Source: Gemmatimonadota bacterium (GTDB lineage: Bacteria; Gemmatimonadota; Gemmatimonadetes; Gemmatimonadales; Gemmatimonadaceae). From it: 64,000 nucleotides of DNA. Of this stretch, positions 47,832 to 57,442 are shown in pieces. Both the position numbers and the translations under genes were made by a program. A model generated the notes under the pieces. It saw only the letters and a list, made by a program, of their open reading frames with translations, ran no database searches and was not told the origin of the DNA. Location: contig PLCA01000002.1 of the NCBI GenBank assembly GCA_003134685.1, forward strand, positions 1-64,000. Direction: 5' to 3'. Numbering within the stretch: the stretch's first letter is position 1; each line of letters starts with the position of its first letter.

Positions 47832-47929
47832 CCGACGCAGTTGACAAGGACTTTGCTGAAGGCGCATATGCCGTTGTCTTCTTGGCCGGCATGCGACTTC
47901 ACAGACTGATTCGACAAATCGCGACATGA
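47828..47929 (+). CDS. 33-codon ORF bridging amidase and permease
   Basis: Starts in the ATGA at the amidase stop and ends in the ATGA at the permease start. The product is acidic at the N-terminus (MTDAVDKDFAEGAYAV), then has a hydrophobic/basic end (VFLAGMRLHRLIRQIAT). It could be a translated coupling peptide or a small regulator of the transporter. It is short, so only the precise junctions support it. Confidence 0.45.
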   Translation: MTDAVDKDFAEGAYAVVFLAGMRLHRLIRQIAT

Positions 47930-49338
47930 GCGCGCCGACGACTCCGCCGGGCAACCCCACGCCCGAGAATCCCCACCTAATCCGCCGCTTCAGCCTCCTG
48001 CCCGCGACGGCGCTGAACATGACCAACATGATCGGCGTGGGACCGTTCATCACGATCCCGCTGCTCATGACTGCGCTGGGCGGCCCACAGGCGATGATGG
48101 GATGGATCGTGGCGCTCGCCATCGTGATCTGCGACGGGATGGTGTGGAGCGAGCTGGGCGCCGCGATGCCGGGATCGGGCGGATCGTTCCACTACTTGCG
48201 CGAGGCGTTCGGGCGAGAGCGGTTCGGGCGGCTGATGGCGTTCCTGTTCGTCTGGCAGTTCGTGCTGAGTGGGCCACTGGAGATCGCCTCCGGGTACATC
48301 GGCTTCGCACAATACGCCAGCTTCATCTGGAAGGGCCTCACCCGGACTGGCGTGATCACGCTCGTCACGGTGGTGGGGCTGGTCAACATCGCGCTGCTCT
48401 ATCGGCGCATCCAGTCGATCGTCAAAATCACGATCTCGCTCTGGGTCGGCACGCTGATCACGGTGCTCGCGGTGATCGTCACGGGCGCCGTGCATTTCGA
48501 TCCGCACATCGCTTTCGACTTTCCGCCGGGCGCGTTCAACTTCTCGTTGGGCTTCTTTCTCGGCCTGGGCGCGGCCTCGCGCATTGGGATCTACGACTAC
48601 CTCGGCTACTACGACGTCTGCTACATCGGCGACGAGGTGCGCGACCCGGGGCGCGTCATCCCGCGGTCGATCCTGATCAGCACCGCCGCCGTGGCCGTCA
48701 TCTACTTCGGGATCAATCTTTCGATCATCGGCGTGGTCCCGTGGCGTGAGTTCGTGCCGGCCGACGCGCACCCGGAGTCGAACTTCATTGTTTCGATCTT
48801 CATGCAGAAGATCTACGGCACTGGCGTGGCGATGATCTTCACGCTGCTGGTGCTCTGGACCGCGTTCGGGTCGGTGTTCGCGCTGCTCCTGGGTTACTCG
48901 CGCATCCCCTTTGCCGCGGCGGAGAGCGGCTACTTCTTCCGCGTGTTCGGCCGACTGCACCCGACGAAGGACTTTCCCTACGTCTCGCTCCTCGTGCTGG
49001 GGACGATCTCGATCATCGCGGGCTTCTTCTCGCTGGGCACGGTCATTGACGCGCTCATCGTTACGCGTATCCTCGTGCAGTTCATGGGACAGGCCTTCGG
49101 TTTGATACTGCTCCGCCGGCGGTCGCCGGACATGCCGCGCCCCTACCGCATGTGGCTATATCCGGTGCCGGCGCTGATAGCGGTGCTCGGGTGGATCTTC
49201 GTCTTCGCCACTACGCAGCTCCTGGTGATCGTGTTCGGCGTGGGCGTACTGGCCCTCGGGTGTCTCGCCTTCCTGCTCTGGTCCTGGAACACCAAACGCT
49301 GGCCGTTTTCGCTCGAGGAGACCCCATCCGCGGCCTGA
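47926..49338 (+). CDS. APC-family amino acid/amine permease
   Basis: 470 residues, about 12 TM helices. The N-terminal MIGVGPFITIPLLM and GSGGSFHYLREAFG match the APC superfamily helix 1 and 3 motifs. It is a secondary transporter for amino acids, amines or related compounds. Its TGATG overlap joins it to the cytochrome/VCBS gene, and its start to the 33-codon ORF. Confidence 0.9.
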   Translation: MSAPTTPPGNPTPENPHLIRRFSLLPATALNMTNMIGVGPFITIPLLMTALGGPQAMMGWIVALAIVICDGMVWSELGAAMPGSGGSFHYLREAFGRERFGRLMAFLFVWQFVLSGPLEIASGYIGFAQYASFIWKGLTRTGVITLVTVVGLVNIALLYRRIQSIVKITISLWVGTLITVLAVIVTGAVHFDPHIAFDFPPGAFNFSLGFFLGLGAASRIGIYDYLGYYDVCYIGDEVRDPGRVIPRSILISTAAVAVIYFGINLSIIGVVPWREFVPADAHPESNFIVSIFMQKIYGTGVAMIFTLLVLWTAFGSVFALLLGYSRIPFAAAESGYFFRVFGRLHPTKDFPYVSLLVLGTISIIAGFFSLGTVIDALIVTRILVQFMGQAFGLILLRRRSPDMPRPYRMWLYPVPALIAVLGWIFVFATTQLLVIVFGVGVLALGCLAFLLWSWNTKRWPFSLEETPSAA

Positions 49339-50915
49339 TGCCGGACATCCCCCACCACATGACCCGTTCTCTTACAGGTGTTCTGGCTCTCGCTTGGCTT
49401 TCTCTGGCAAGTTGCAATGGACCGCGCAAGTCCGAAGGAGAGAAACTAGCCCGTACCTATTGTGCCGCCTGCCACGAGTTTCCTGAACCGGGGTTGTTGG
49501 ACAAGAAAACCTGGCTGACAGGCGTCTTGCCGCAGATGGCCCGACGAGTGGGCGTTCGCGGGAAGTCTCTATTCGACGAAATGTCCAGGAATCCGCTGAT
49601 GGTGGTCCTTCCCAACGCGGTTTCAGAAAAAGACTGGGAGAAGATCGTCGCGTATTATCGCGAGTTGGCTCCTGACACGTTGCCGCCTCAGTCCCTGCCC
49701 GCACCAGTCACGGTTGATCCGGATTTCTTCAAGACCGGTCCGTTCGTTCCGCGGATGCAAAGCAGCGCCATCATAACGCTGCTGAAGATCGATTCGATCC
49801 ATCAACGACTATTCGTCGGGGAGGCCGGAACCAACAGGCTTCGGATCTTCGACTGGAATCGCCGTCTGATGTCGTCGCTCATATTGGGCAGCCCCCCGAC
49901 AGACCTGATTGTCGACGGAGATAGTGTCCTGATACTGGAATCCGGGATCCTCGACCCCAATGACCAGCCAAAAGGCACGCTCGTGAAATACGAGTTTGCC
50001 GGTGCTGATTCACTTCGATCCCCGAGAGTTGTGATCGACTCGCTGTTGAGGCCAGTAATGGTCCAGCAATTCGACTTCGACAAGGACGGCGTAAACGAAT
50101 TTCTCATCTGCGAGTTCGGCAACAACCGTGGACGGCTCGCCCTCTATAAGTACGATGGCTCGCGGTATCAGCGGCAGGTGCTCGACCCCAGCCCTGGCGC
50201 AATCCATTTCGAGATACGTGATATGACCGGGGATGGAGCTCCGGATATCGTGGCTCTGTTCGCTCAGGGTGATGAGCGAATCGTGTTGTTCGAAAATGAT
50301 GGGAAGGGGAATTTCTCCGGACGGCAGCGCATACTGGCGCGCTTTCCACCGGTATATGGCTCGATGTACTTCTCCATGCATGATTTCAACGGCGACGGAA
50401 AGCTGGATATTCTGTACGTGAACGGCGACAATTTTGACTATTCCCGTGTTCTCAAGCCCTACCACGGGATCAGGATCCTGGAAAATGATGGGAAGAACAA
50501 TTTCCACGAACGCTACTTTTTTCCGATGTACGGAGCAGCCCGGGCAGTGGTCGCTGATTTTGACAGGGACGGTGATCTCGATATTCTGGCGACCGGCAAT
50601 TTCGCCGACTTTGAAAGACACCCCGAGCGCGGCATCATGTTTCTTGAGAACATAGGTCATTACAAATTTCGGCCATATGCATTTAGCATCGCCTCCAGCA
50701 ATCAGTGGAACTTGATGGCAATGGGTGATCTGAACAAAGACGGTTGGCCGGATGTCGTCATTGGCGCCATGGATATTGGAAATGTCGTCAAGCTTCAGCG
50801 GAGGTTTACCGGAGACACGCTGCAATCCGGGAGAAATCCGCTCGTGTTTTTCGAGAACATAATGCGCGAAGTCAAACGGCGGCCGGTAGGCAGAATGCCT
50901 CGCACCAAACGTTGA
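49338..50915 (+). CDS. c-type cytochrome-domain and VCBS/FG-GAP repeat lipoprotein
   Basis: 525 residues from the ATG at 49338 (overlapping the permease stop; ATG at 49359 is possible). Lipobox at LSLASC (C26), a heme motif C42-AAC-H46 (YCAACHEF), then Ca-binding DxDxDG-like loops: DFDKDGVNE, DMTGDGAPD, DFNGDGKLD, DFDRDGDLD and DLNKDGWPD, indicating a seven-bladed propeller-like array. It may oxidise a substrate or hold one at the surface. Codon use is visibly AT-richer than its neighbours. Confidence 0.88.
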   Translation: MPDIPHHMTRSLTGVLALAWLSLASCNGPRKSEGEKLARTYCAACHEFPEPGLLDKKTWLTGVLPQMARRVGVRGKSLFDEMSRNPLMVVLPNAVSEKDWEKIVAYYRELAPDTLPPQSLPAPVTVDPDFFKTGPFVPRMQSSAIITLLKIDSIHQRLFVGEAGTNRLRIFDWNRRLMSSLILGSPPTDLIVDGDSVLILESGILDPNDQPKGTLVKYEFAGADSLRSPRVVIDSLLRPVMVQQFDFDKDGVNEFLICEFGNNRGRLALYKYDGSRYQRQVLDPSPGAIHFEIRDMTGDGAPDIVALFAQGDERIVLFENDGKGNFSGRQRILARFPPVYGSMYFSMHDFNGDGKLDILYVNGDNFDYSRVLKPYHGIRILENDGKNNFHERYFFPMYGAARAVVADFDRDGDLDILATGNFADFERHPERGIMFLENIGHYKFRPYAFSIASSNQWNLMAMGDLNKDGWPDVVIGAMDIGNVVKLQRRFTGDTLQSGRNPLVFFENIMREVKRRPVGRMPRTKR

Positions 50916-50940
50916 CGATGCGGTATCGCGGAGGCGACTC

Positions 50941-53577
50941 GTGAAATGGATCTCGCGGTGTGCTCTATCTCTTTTTTTCGCAGTCGCCGGCTCGGCGGCG
51001 GCGCAAGAACAGCTGACACTGCACAATGGCTGGCTCATTCAGTCGTCGGCAAAAGCAGGCACCGATGGAGCGACCATTTCGACAGGCGCCTATAATCCGG
51101 CGGGCTGGTACCGGGCGACAGTGCCGTCGACGGTGGTGGGGTCGCTGGTCGATGACAGCGTCTATCGCGATCCGTTCTTCGGGATGAACCTCCGTGAGCT
51201 TCCCGGGGTGACTATCCCGATCGGCGCGAACTTCACGCACACGGCGATGGATCCGCAGAGTCCTTACGCCGTCCCCTGGTGGTACCGCACTACGTTCCGC
51301 GTGCCCGCGTCAATGCGCGGCAGGCGCATCACACTCCACTTCGATGGCATCAACTACCGCGCGAACATCTGGCTGAACGGCCGACGCCTCGCGGATTCGA
51401 GCGCCGTTGTCGGCACGTACCGACGGTTCGACTTTGACATCACGAACGCACTCAAGGGAAGTGCCGCGAACGCTCTTGCGGTTGAAGTCTTCGCGCCCAC
51501 ACCGCCGGACTTGCAGACGACCTGGGTCGACTGGAACCCATCGCCGCCCGACAAGAACATGGGGCTCTGGCAGCCGGCATACCTGAGCGCCAGCGGCGAT
51601 GTCGTCGTACGTAGTCCGGAAGTCCTCAGTCACGTCGACACAGCGACATTGCGAAGCGCGGAACTTACCGTCGCTGCCAATCTGAGAAACCTCACCTCGA
51701 GCCCGATCAATGGTACGCTGCGAGGTCGAATCGGACCCGTCGCGTTCAGCCGTTCCGTCACGCTCGCGCCACACGACAGCGCACTCGTGCAATTCACGCC
51801 CGACAGTTTCCCGCAGCTGCGCTTCAGAAACCCGCGCCTCTGGTGGCCTTTGGAGCTGGGCAAGCCCGAGTTGTACGATCTGTCTCTCGAGTTCGCGAGC
51901 GGCGGTCGCGTGTCGGATCGGCAAGATCTCCGGTTCGGCATTCGCGAGATCACGTCCGAGTCGACACCGAAAGGCGGACGTCTCTTCCGCGTGAACGGCC
52001 GACGCATTTTGATTCGCGGTGGCGGCTGGGCACCCGACATGTTCTTCCGACCGCAGCCGGAGCGGCAGGACGCGCAGCTCCGCTACGCGCTCGACATGCA
52101 TCTCAACACAATGCGGCTGGAAGGAAACTACGAGAACGACCGTTTCTTCCAGCGTACCGACAGTCTCGGCCTGCTCGTGATGACGGGATGGGTGTGCTGC
52201 GACGCGTGGGAGGAATGGAAGAAGTGGGGGCCGGAGCAGTACGCGGTGGCAGCGGCATCGCTGCGCGATCAGATCCGCCGAGTGCGCGGCCATCCCAGCG
52301 TTTTCGTCTGGCTCAATGGCAGCGACAATCCGCCGCCGGCGGATGTCGAGAAGATCTATCTCGACATCGAGCAGCAGGAAGCCTGGCCCAACCCGACAGT
52401 CTCCTCGGCCAGTGCAAAGCCAGCCGAGTTCTCGGGAGCGAGTGGAGTGAAGATGACGGGACCGTATGCCTGGGTGCCGCCGTCGTACTGGTTGCAGGAC
52501 AGCACCAATGGCGGGGCATGGGCGTACAACACGGAGACCAGCCCCGGCGCCGCGGTGCCGCCGATCGAGAGCATTCGGCGCATGATTCCCGCGCAGGACA
52601 TCAAGTTGCCGCTGGACAGCGTGTGGGTCTATCATGCCGCGAGCGGGGTGTTCGCGCACATGTTCGATCTCTACAATGTCGCGCTATCGACGCGCTTCGG
52701 CGCGCCTACCACCGTCGAGGATTACACCATCACTTCACAGCTCATGACGTACGAGAACGAGCGCGCGATGTTCGAGGCGTACCGCCGCAACGCATACGTT
52801 TCGACCGGCGTGATCCAGTGGATGTTCAACAACGCGTGGCCTTCCATCTATTGGCACCTCTTCGATTGGTACCTGCGACCGGCTGGTGGGTACTTCGGGG
52901 CGAAGAAAGGAAACGAAGCGGTGCACGTGCTGTTTTCGTACGACGATCGATCGGTGGCCGTTGTGAACAGCCAGCAGAGTCGCGCTCCTTTGCGCGGAGT
53001 GCGACTACGGGCCCGAATCCTGGGAATCGACGGTTCGGAGAAATTCGCGCGCGACACCGTGATCGATGTGCCGGGGGACAGCACTGTGCGCGTCTTCGTT
53101 CTTCCCGAGCCCGCGGGTGTCTCAGGGGCGTATTTCGCGGATCTTCGACTGATCGACGTGGGCGGACACCCCGTCAGCACGAATCTCTATTGGTTGTCTT
53201 CACAGCCTGACGTGCTTGCCGACACATCCACCTGGTACATGACGCCGGTAAAGAAATACGCTGATTACACCGCGCTCAGGAGCATGCCGGCCGCCGCGGT
53301 GAATGCGACTGCCCGTTTTAGCAGCAGTGGCGGCACGGGGCAGGCACGGGTGACGCTGAAGAACCCCGGCCGGTCCATTGCGTTCTTCATGCGACTCCAG
53401 GTCACCGGGCGCGGCGGCGAGGAAGCGTTGCCGGTGCTCTGGGAGGACAACTACTTGTCTCTCCTGCCGGGAGAGACACGCGTTGTGACTGCTACATACC
53501 GCGTGCGCGAGCTTGGCGGCGCGCCGCCTAAGGTGCTGGTGACTGGCTGGAACGTGCACCGGACGGTTGCTAGATAG
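50941..53577 (+). CDS. GH2-family exo-beta-D-glucosaminidase-like enzyme
   Basis: 878 residues from a GTG with GGAGG 6 nt upstream; signal peptide (ALSLFFAVAGSAAA). N-terminal GH2 sugar-binding and Ig-like domains, the barrel, then C-terminal domains. The acid/base motif is WLNGSDNPPP (D462) instead of the usual NE, and TETSPG (E532) is the likely nucleophile, a combination seen in exo-chitosanases (CsxA type). It would release GlcN from chitosan or chito-oligosaccharides. Terminator 28 bp downstream. Confidence 0.87.
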   Translation: MKWISRCALSLFFAVAGSAAAQEQLTLHNGWLIQSSAKAGTDGATISTGAYNPAGWYRATVPSTVVGSLVDDSVYRDPFFGMNLRELPGVTIPIGANFTHTAMDPQSPYAVPWWYRTTFRVPASMRGRRITLHFDGINYRANIWLNGRRLADSSAVVGTYRRFDFDITNALKGSAANALAVEVFAPTPPDLQTTWVDWNPSPPDKNMGLWQPAYLSASGDVVVRSPEVLSHVDTATLRSAELTVAANLRNLTSSPINGTLRGRIGPVAFSRSVTLAPHDSALVQFTPDSFPQLRFRNPRLWWPLELGKPELYDLSLEFASGGRVSDRQDLRFGIREITSESTPKGGRLFRVNGRRILIRGGGWAPDMFFRPQPERQDAQLRYALDMHLNTMRLEGNYENDRFFQRTDSLGLLVMTGWVCCDAWEEWKKWGPEQYAVAAASLRDQIRRVRGHPSVFVWLNGSDNPPPADVEKIYLDIEQQEAWPNPTVSSASAKPAEFSGASGVKMTGPYAWVPPSYWLQDSTNGGAWAYNTETSPGAAVPPIESIRRMIPAQDIKLPLDSVWVYHAASGVFAHMFDLYNVALSTRFGAPTTVEDYTITSQLMTYENERAMFEAYRRNAYVSTGVIQWMFNNAWPSIYWHLFDWYLRPAGGYFGAKKGNEAVHVLFSYDDRSVAVVNSQQSRAPLRGVRLRARILGIDGSEKFARDTVIDVPGDSTVRVFVLPEPAGVSGAYFADLRLIDVGGHPVSTNLYWLSSQPDVLADTSTWYMTPVKKYADYTALRSMPAAAVNATARFSSSGGTGQARVTLKNPGRSIAFFMRLQVTGRGGEEALPVLWEDNYLSLLPGETRVVTATYRVRELGGAPPKVLVTGWNVHRTVAR

Positions 53578-53604
53578 GCGGTGAGCGCAGGCGAGACAAG
53601 AAAG

Positions 53605-53645
53605 CAGAGAGGGCAGCGACTAGTGTCGCTGCCCTCTCTGTTTTT
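53605..53645 (+). terminator. Intrinsic terminator after the GH2 gene
   Basis: A 16-bp perfect stem (CAGAGAGGGCAGCGAC and its complement) with a TAGT loop, followed by TTTTT. Confidence 0.88.
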
Positions 53646-53674
53646 CCCCTTACGTGCTGGACCGGAGGACGAGC

Positions 53675-54880
53675 CTACGGTACCGGCTTGAGGCTCGTTG
53701 AGTACTTCGCGTTGATCACGCCGATCAGCTCATTGGCGATGAGCTTGTGGGTCGCGGCGGACGGGTGGACCCCGTCGAGCGTGATGAGCGGTCCGTAGGT
53801 TGCTGTCGCGCTCAGGAAGTTCGGGAAGGGCGGAATCGCGCCGCTCGCCCGGCTGGCCGCGAACAGGACGTTGGGATCGTAGTAGGCGAACCCAATTGCC
53901 GCCGCCTTGGTATTGATGTAGGCGTTGTAGGCGGTGATGGCGGCGATCAGCGTCACCTGCTCGGCGGCATCGAGAACGAAGATGTCGCCGACCGGTGCCG
54001 GGAAGATGCCCTTATCACAGGCGATCACCGACGGATGTGTGCCGGCCCTGATGGCCAGGATCAACTGCGGGATGTTCAACAGTGATGTCGAGCCGTTGCA
54101 GCTCGCATCGATCACTACAGTCTTGCCAGTGGCGGCGTTGATTGCGCCCTGCGCCTGCGGGCTGGCGAAGACCAGCGCGCCAGCGCTCACCGACGGCAGA
54201 TACTGCACCATCGCCACACCGATCAGAACTCCCTTAAGGTTGGGCTCGCCAGCCAACAGCTGCTGGATCATCAAGTCGTAGGAGGTCTGGAACTGCGCCT
54301 GGGTGCTGACGATCGGCTGGACGAGGCCCGAGAGCGCCGGCTGGAGCACGTCATTGTTTCCGATCCAGATCGAGACGAAGGTCGGGCTCGCGTCCAGTGC
54401 CTTCTGGACCTGGGTCTTTCCGCCGAGGATGAACGTGGTGAGCGCGTTCGAGGCGACTGTGGAAGCGGAGGTCGGATCTAGCACGCGGGCGCCCGGCACG
54501 GCGACGTTGTTCAGGATGTCGGTTACCGAGGTCGTAGTGCGCAGGTCGCATGTCCCCGCCGGAGCATTCGCGAAGAGCGCTCCCGTCAGGCCGTTGACGA
54601 TCGGCGGAGTGCACCCGCGACCGGCGAGCGCGGCGTAGTGGTACTGTGTCCCCATCTGGATGGCGAGCAGCCGCGCGTAGCTTTGTCGCTGTGTGGAGTC
54701 CATGATCCCGTTGCTCTGGAACCCGGCGGTGATGCTGTTCCCGAGGGCGACGTAGCTCTTGAAGATGTCCCCGCCGACCGGTGTCGAGGGGCCAAGGAGT
54801 TTTGTGTTGTCGCTGCACGCCGCGAGCGCCACAAGGGCGCCGGTTGCCACCACGCGGGTGAGAGTAGTCAGCCGTAACAT
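53675..54880 (-). CDS. SGNH/GDSL-hydrolase lipoprotein
   Basis: 401 residues. Lipobox (GALVALAAC). SGNH blocks: ALGNSITAGF (nucleophile Ser), GRGCTPP, WIGNNDVL and the Asp/His pair GVHPSAATHKL. It is an exported esterase or lipase. It follows the FadL-type gene by 21 bp; the pair may capture and cleave lipid-like substrates. Confidence 0.88.
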   Translation of the reverse strand: MLRLTTLTRVVATGALVALAACSDNTKLLGPSTPVGGDIFKSYVALGNSITAGFQSNGIMDSTQRQSYARLLAIQMGTQYHYAALAGRGCTPPIVNGLTGALFANAPAGTCDLRTTTSVTDILNNVAVPGARVLDPTSASTVASNALTTFILGGKTQVQKALDASPTFVSIWIGNNDVLQPALSGLVQPIVSTQAQFQTSYDLMIQQLLAGEPNLKGVLIGVAMVQYLPSVSAGALVFASPQAQGAINAATGKTVVIDASCNGSTSLLNIPQLILAIRAGTHPSVIACDKGIFPAPVGDIFVLDAAEQVTLIAAITAYNAYINTKAAAIGFAYYDPNVLFAASRASGAIPPFPNFLSATATYGPLITLDGVHPSAATHKLIANELIGVINAKYSTSLKPVP

Positions 54881-54901
54881 CTTGATATCTCCGGGCGTGG
54901 G

Positions 54902-56293
54902 TTAGAAGGAAGCTTTGAGGCTGAACGACAGGATATTGGCGCTCAACGTGTAGAAGCCGCTGTTCAGGGCGAGAGCCTGCGCGGAAGTACTACCCGTCGC
55001 TCGCTCGTCGATGCGGCCGCGGCGGCCCGAGGTGAAGATGTGCGCGTACGACGCGTCGAGGTTGAACCGTCCCATGAGCGGGATACCCGCGCCAAGCGTG
55101 GCGTAACCGCGGTCCATTTCCGGAAGAAGAGGCGTGACGGTTTCATTGGGCGCGGCGGACGCTGCCGCGGCAAGGCCGCCGCGAAGGGCAAAGCCGTTCG
55201 TCATGCGGCGCTCGATGCCGAATCGGATGGAGGACGTATTGTTGTAGTCCTCCTCGAGCACCTTGGATGGCGCGAGCCCCTTGAATGTGACCGGGAGCTG
55301 GTTGAACGACTTCCAGCCGACGTATGCGTAGTCGAGGCTCAGGGTAGTGCTCTGGATACCCGTGTAGGCGAACCCAGCCTGGACTTGGGCCGGGTGCCGG
55401 ATCTGAGTGCTGACCTTTTGCGGAGTGAGAGCGCCGGCTCCGGTGAACTGACTGGCGACCAGAGCGTCCACCGGCGTAAGGGCCGGCGCGCCGAACGGGT
55501 TGCCCGCCGCGAGCACGAGGCCGGTTGGTCGCTGCTCGAAGGTGGCGTCAGCGTTGTCGTACTTGAACGAGACCTGCGACAGAAGGCGCAGGCCCATCTC
55601 CCACGTCGGGGTGAGCTTGCCGTGCAAGCCAAGTGTGAAGCCCCAGGCGCTCGCCGATCCCTTGAGCGTTGCGCGGGCGAACTCGGTCCGCGCCGGGATG
55701 CCAAGCTGGCCGAAGGTGGGACCGCCCACAGACGTCGCGACTCCGGCGAGGTCAACCGCCTGGACCAGCTCGACCGTTGAGTGGCCATAGATCGGGCCGC
55801 CGCCTATTGACCAGTTGTCCGTCAGCTGATACGCGATGTTCGGTTGAACGTAAATCGTCTGCAGCGATGCCTTCTTGGCGACGAAGCGACCGGGGAAATC
55901 ATCCGCCCACTGCGAAGTCAATCCATAGGGAACGTAGACGCCGAGCCCATACGCCAGCTTGCCGGCGCCGCGGTAGTTGAGGAAGACGTGCGGAACATAG
56001 GAGGTGGGGACGTCGGCTTTGTAGGTGGCGAAGCTCGTATCGCGGGTGAAGTCGCCGTCGATCTTGATGATCGCGACGCCGCCGTAGAACGAGAATCCAG
56101 GGGCCTTTGGCAGCGCACCCGGGTTCCAATAAATGCTCGAGGCGTCGTCGCAGGGTGCAGCGGTTGCCGCGAATGCGCGGGCGACAGCGCAGGAGCCGAT
56201 CTCATTCAGCCCGAACGCCTGGGCTGCGGCCGTGGCTGGCAGGCCGAGCAGCGCGAGCGCGAGGGTATACCGTGAGGCACGGTTCAACGTCAT
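54902..56293 (-). CDS. OmpP1/FadL/TodX-type outer-membrane transport protein
   Basis: 463 residues from the ATG at 56293, where AGGAG is 7 nt upstream; an ATG 6 nt earlier is too close. Signal peptide (ALALLGLPATAAAQA). Asn-Glu-rich start after cleavage (FGLNEIGSCAVARAFAATA), SSIYWNPGALPK and the beta-barrel C-terminus ending in aromatic LSFSLKASF identify the family. It transports hydrophobic compounds across the outer membrane. Confidence 0.9.
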   Translation of the reverse strand: MTLNRASRYTLALALLGLPATAAAQAFGLNEIGSCAVARAFAATAAPCDDASSIYWNPGALPKAPGFSFYGGVAIIKIDGDFTRDTSFATYKADVPTSYVPHVFLNYRGAGKLAYGLGVYVPYGLTSQWADDFPGRFVAKKASLQTIYVQPNIAYQLTDNWSIGGGPIYGHSTVELVQAVDLAGVATSVGGPTFGQLGIPARTEFARATLKGSASAWGFTLGLHGKLTPTWEMGLRLLSQVSFKYDNADATFEQRPTGLVLAAGNPFGAPALTPVDALVASQFTGAGALTPQKVSTQIRHPAQVQAGFAYTGIQSTTLSLDYAYVGWKSFNQLPVTFKGLAPSKVLEEDYNNTSSIRFGIERRMTNGFALRGGLAAAASAAPNETVTPLLPEMDRGYATLGAGIPLMGRFNLDASYAHIFTSGRRGRIDERATGSTSAQALALNSGFYTLSANILSFSLKASF

Positions 56294-56471
56294 CTCCATT
56301 CTCCTGTGAGGTACGGCGAGAGGTCCGGACGTACAAAGCGCCGGTCGAACGAAGTAGGTCATTGTTGTGTTGGTGGGACGAGAAGTCGCAACAGGGAGGC
56401 GCAAATACTAATATAGGGAGTTCGACTGCGGCGAGCTAAGACTTAAACGACCCCGATCTAACGAGTTTCCC

Positions 56472-57395
56472 ATGCACCCGCTGCTTTGGATGTCGACCCT
56501 ATCGCTTCTCGTTGTGTCAACACTTCCTGCCCAGACCAGAACCATAGCCGAGCGCCTCGGGCATCCCGCCGATTCGAAACTTCTCATTATCCACGCGGAC
56601 GATCTCGGGGCCGCTCATTCCGTCGATGCGGCGAGCTTCGACGGGCTCGAAAGAGGCGCAGTGTCGTCTGCGAGCATCATGGTGCCTACGCCCTGGGTCA
56701 CCGAGGTTGCGGCTTACGCCAGGGCGCATCCAAACGCGGATCTTGGCCTGCATCTCACGCTCACCAGCGAATGGGAAACGTATCGCTGGGGGAGCGTTGC
56801 GCCGGCGGACAAGGTTCCGAGTCTGCTCGATTCAGCCGGCACTTTCCCAAACGATGAGAAACTGGTCGCGGCCAGGGCGAACGTAGTCGAGGTCGAGCGT
56901 GAGCTCCGCGCCCAGGTCGACCGCGCGTTGGCGCTCGGGATTCGTCCAACCCACCTCGATAGCCATATGGGCTCTCTTTTCACAACGCCGGAGCTGATTG
57001 CTGTATACGTAAAGGTCGCTCGCGCGTATCATCTCCCGTTTCTAGCTCTCAGAGGCGACCCTCGCACCGCACCTCAGCCGCCTCTCTCGACCAACGACGT
57101 TTTGCTCGACGCGGTGGTCATCGCCGGGCCGGAAGTTCCTCGCGATCAATGGAAGGCGTTCTATCTGAAGGTGATTGCCGACCTCAAGCCCGGTCTCACC
57201 GAGCTCATCGTCCATCTCGGGCATGACGACAGCGAGCTGCAAGCCGTGACGGTCAACCACGAGCCCTATGGTTCCGCGTGGCGGCAACGCGATTACGACG
57301 TGATGACCAGCCCGGAGTTCAAGAAGGCCCTGCAAGACAACCACGTCATTCTCGTCACGTGGCGAGAGCTGCAGAAGGCCGCACAACACTCTTAA
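56472..57395 (+). CDS. ChbG/YdjC-type carbohydrate deacetylase
   Basis: 307 residues with a signal peptide (LSLLVVSTLPAQ). Family motifs: IIHADDLGAAHSV (metal-binding Asp), LGLHLTLTSEW and THLDSHMG (His). YdjC/ChbG proteins deacetylate chito-oligosaccharides or other acetylated sugars. Located 3 kb from the GH2 exo-glucosaminidase-like gene, it could supply its deacetylated substrate. The next gene follows 47 bp on. Confidence 0.88.
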   Translation: MHPLLWMSTLSLLVVSTLPAQTRTIAERLGHPADSKLLIIHADDLGAAHSVDAASFDGLERGAVSSASIMVPTPWVTEVAAYARAHPNADLGLHLTLTSEWETYRWGSVAPADKVPSLLDSAGTFPNDEKLVAARANVVEVERELRAQVDRALALGIRPTHLDSHMGSLFTTPELIAVYVKVARAYHLPFLALRGDPRTAPQPPLSTNDVLLDAVVIAGPEVPRDQWKAFYLKVIADLKPGLTELIVHLGHDDSELQAVTVNHEPYGSAWRQRDYDVMTSPEFKKALQDNHVILVTWRELQKAAQHS

Positions 57396-57442
57396 GGTTC
57401 GGCGCCCTAACGAGCGCCACAGCTGACGAGCACATTTCCGAC

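Noticed and set aside
41645-50915. Complete mobile element or genomic island
   Set aside because: No integrase, attachment repeats or tRNA junction; only compositional hints.
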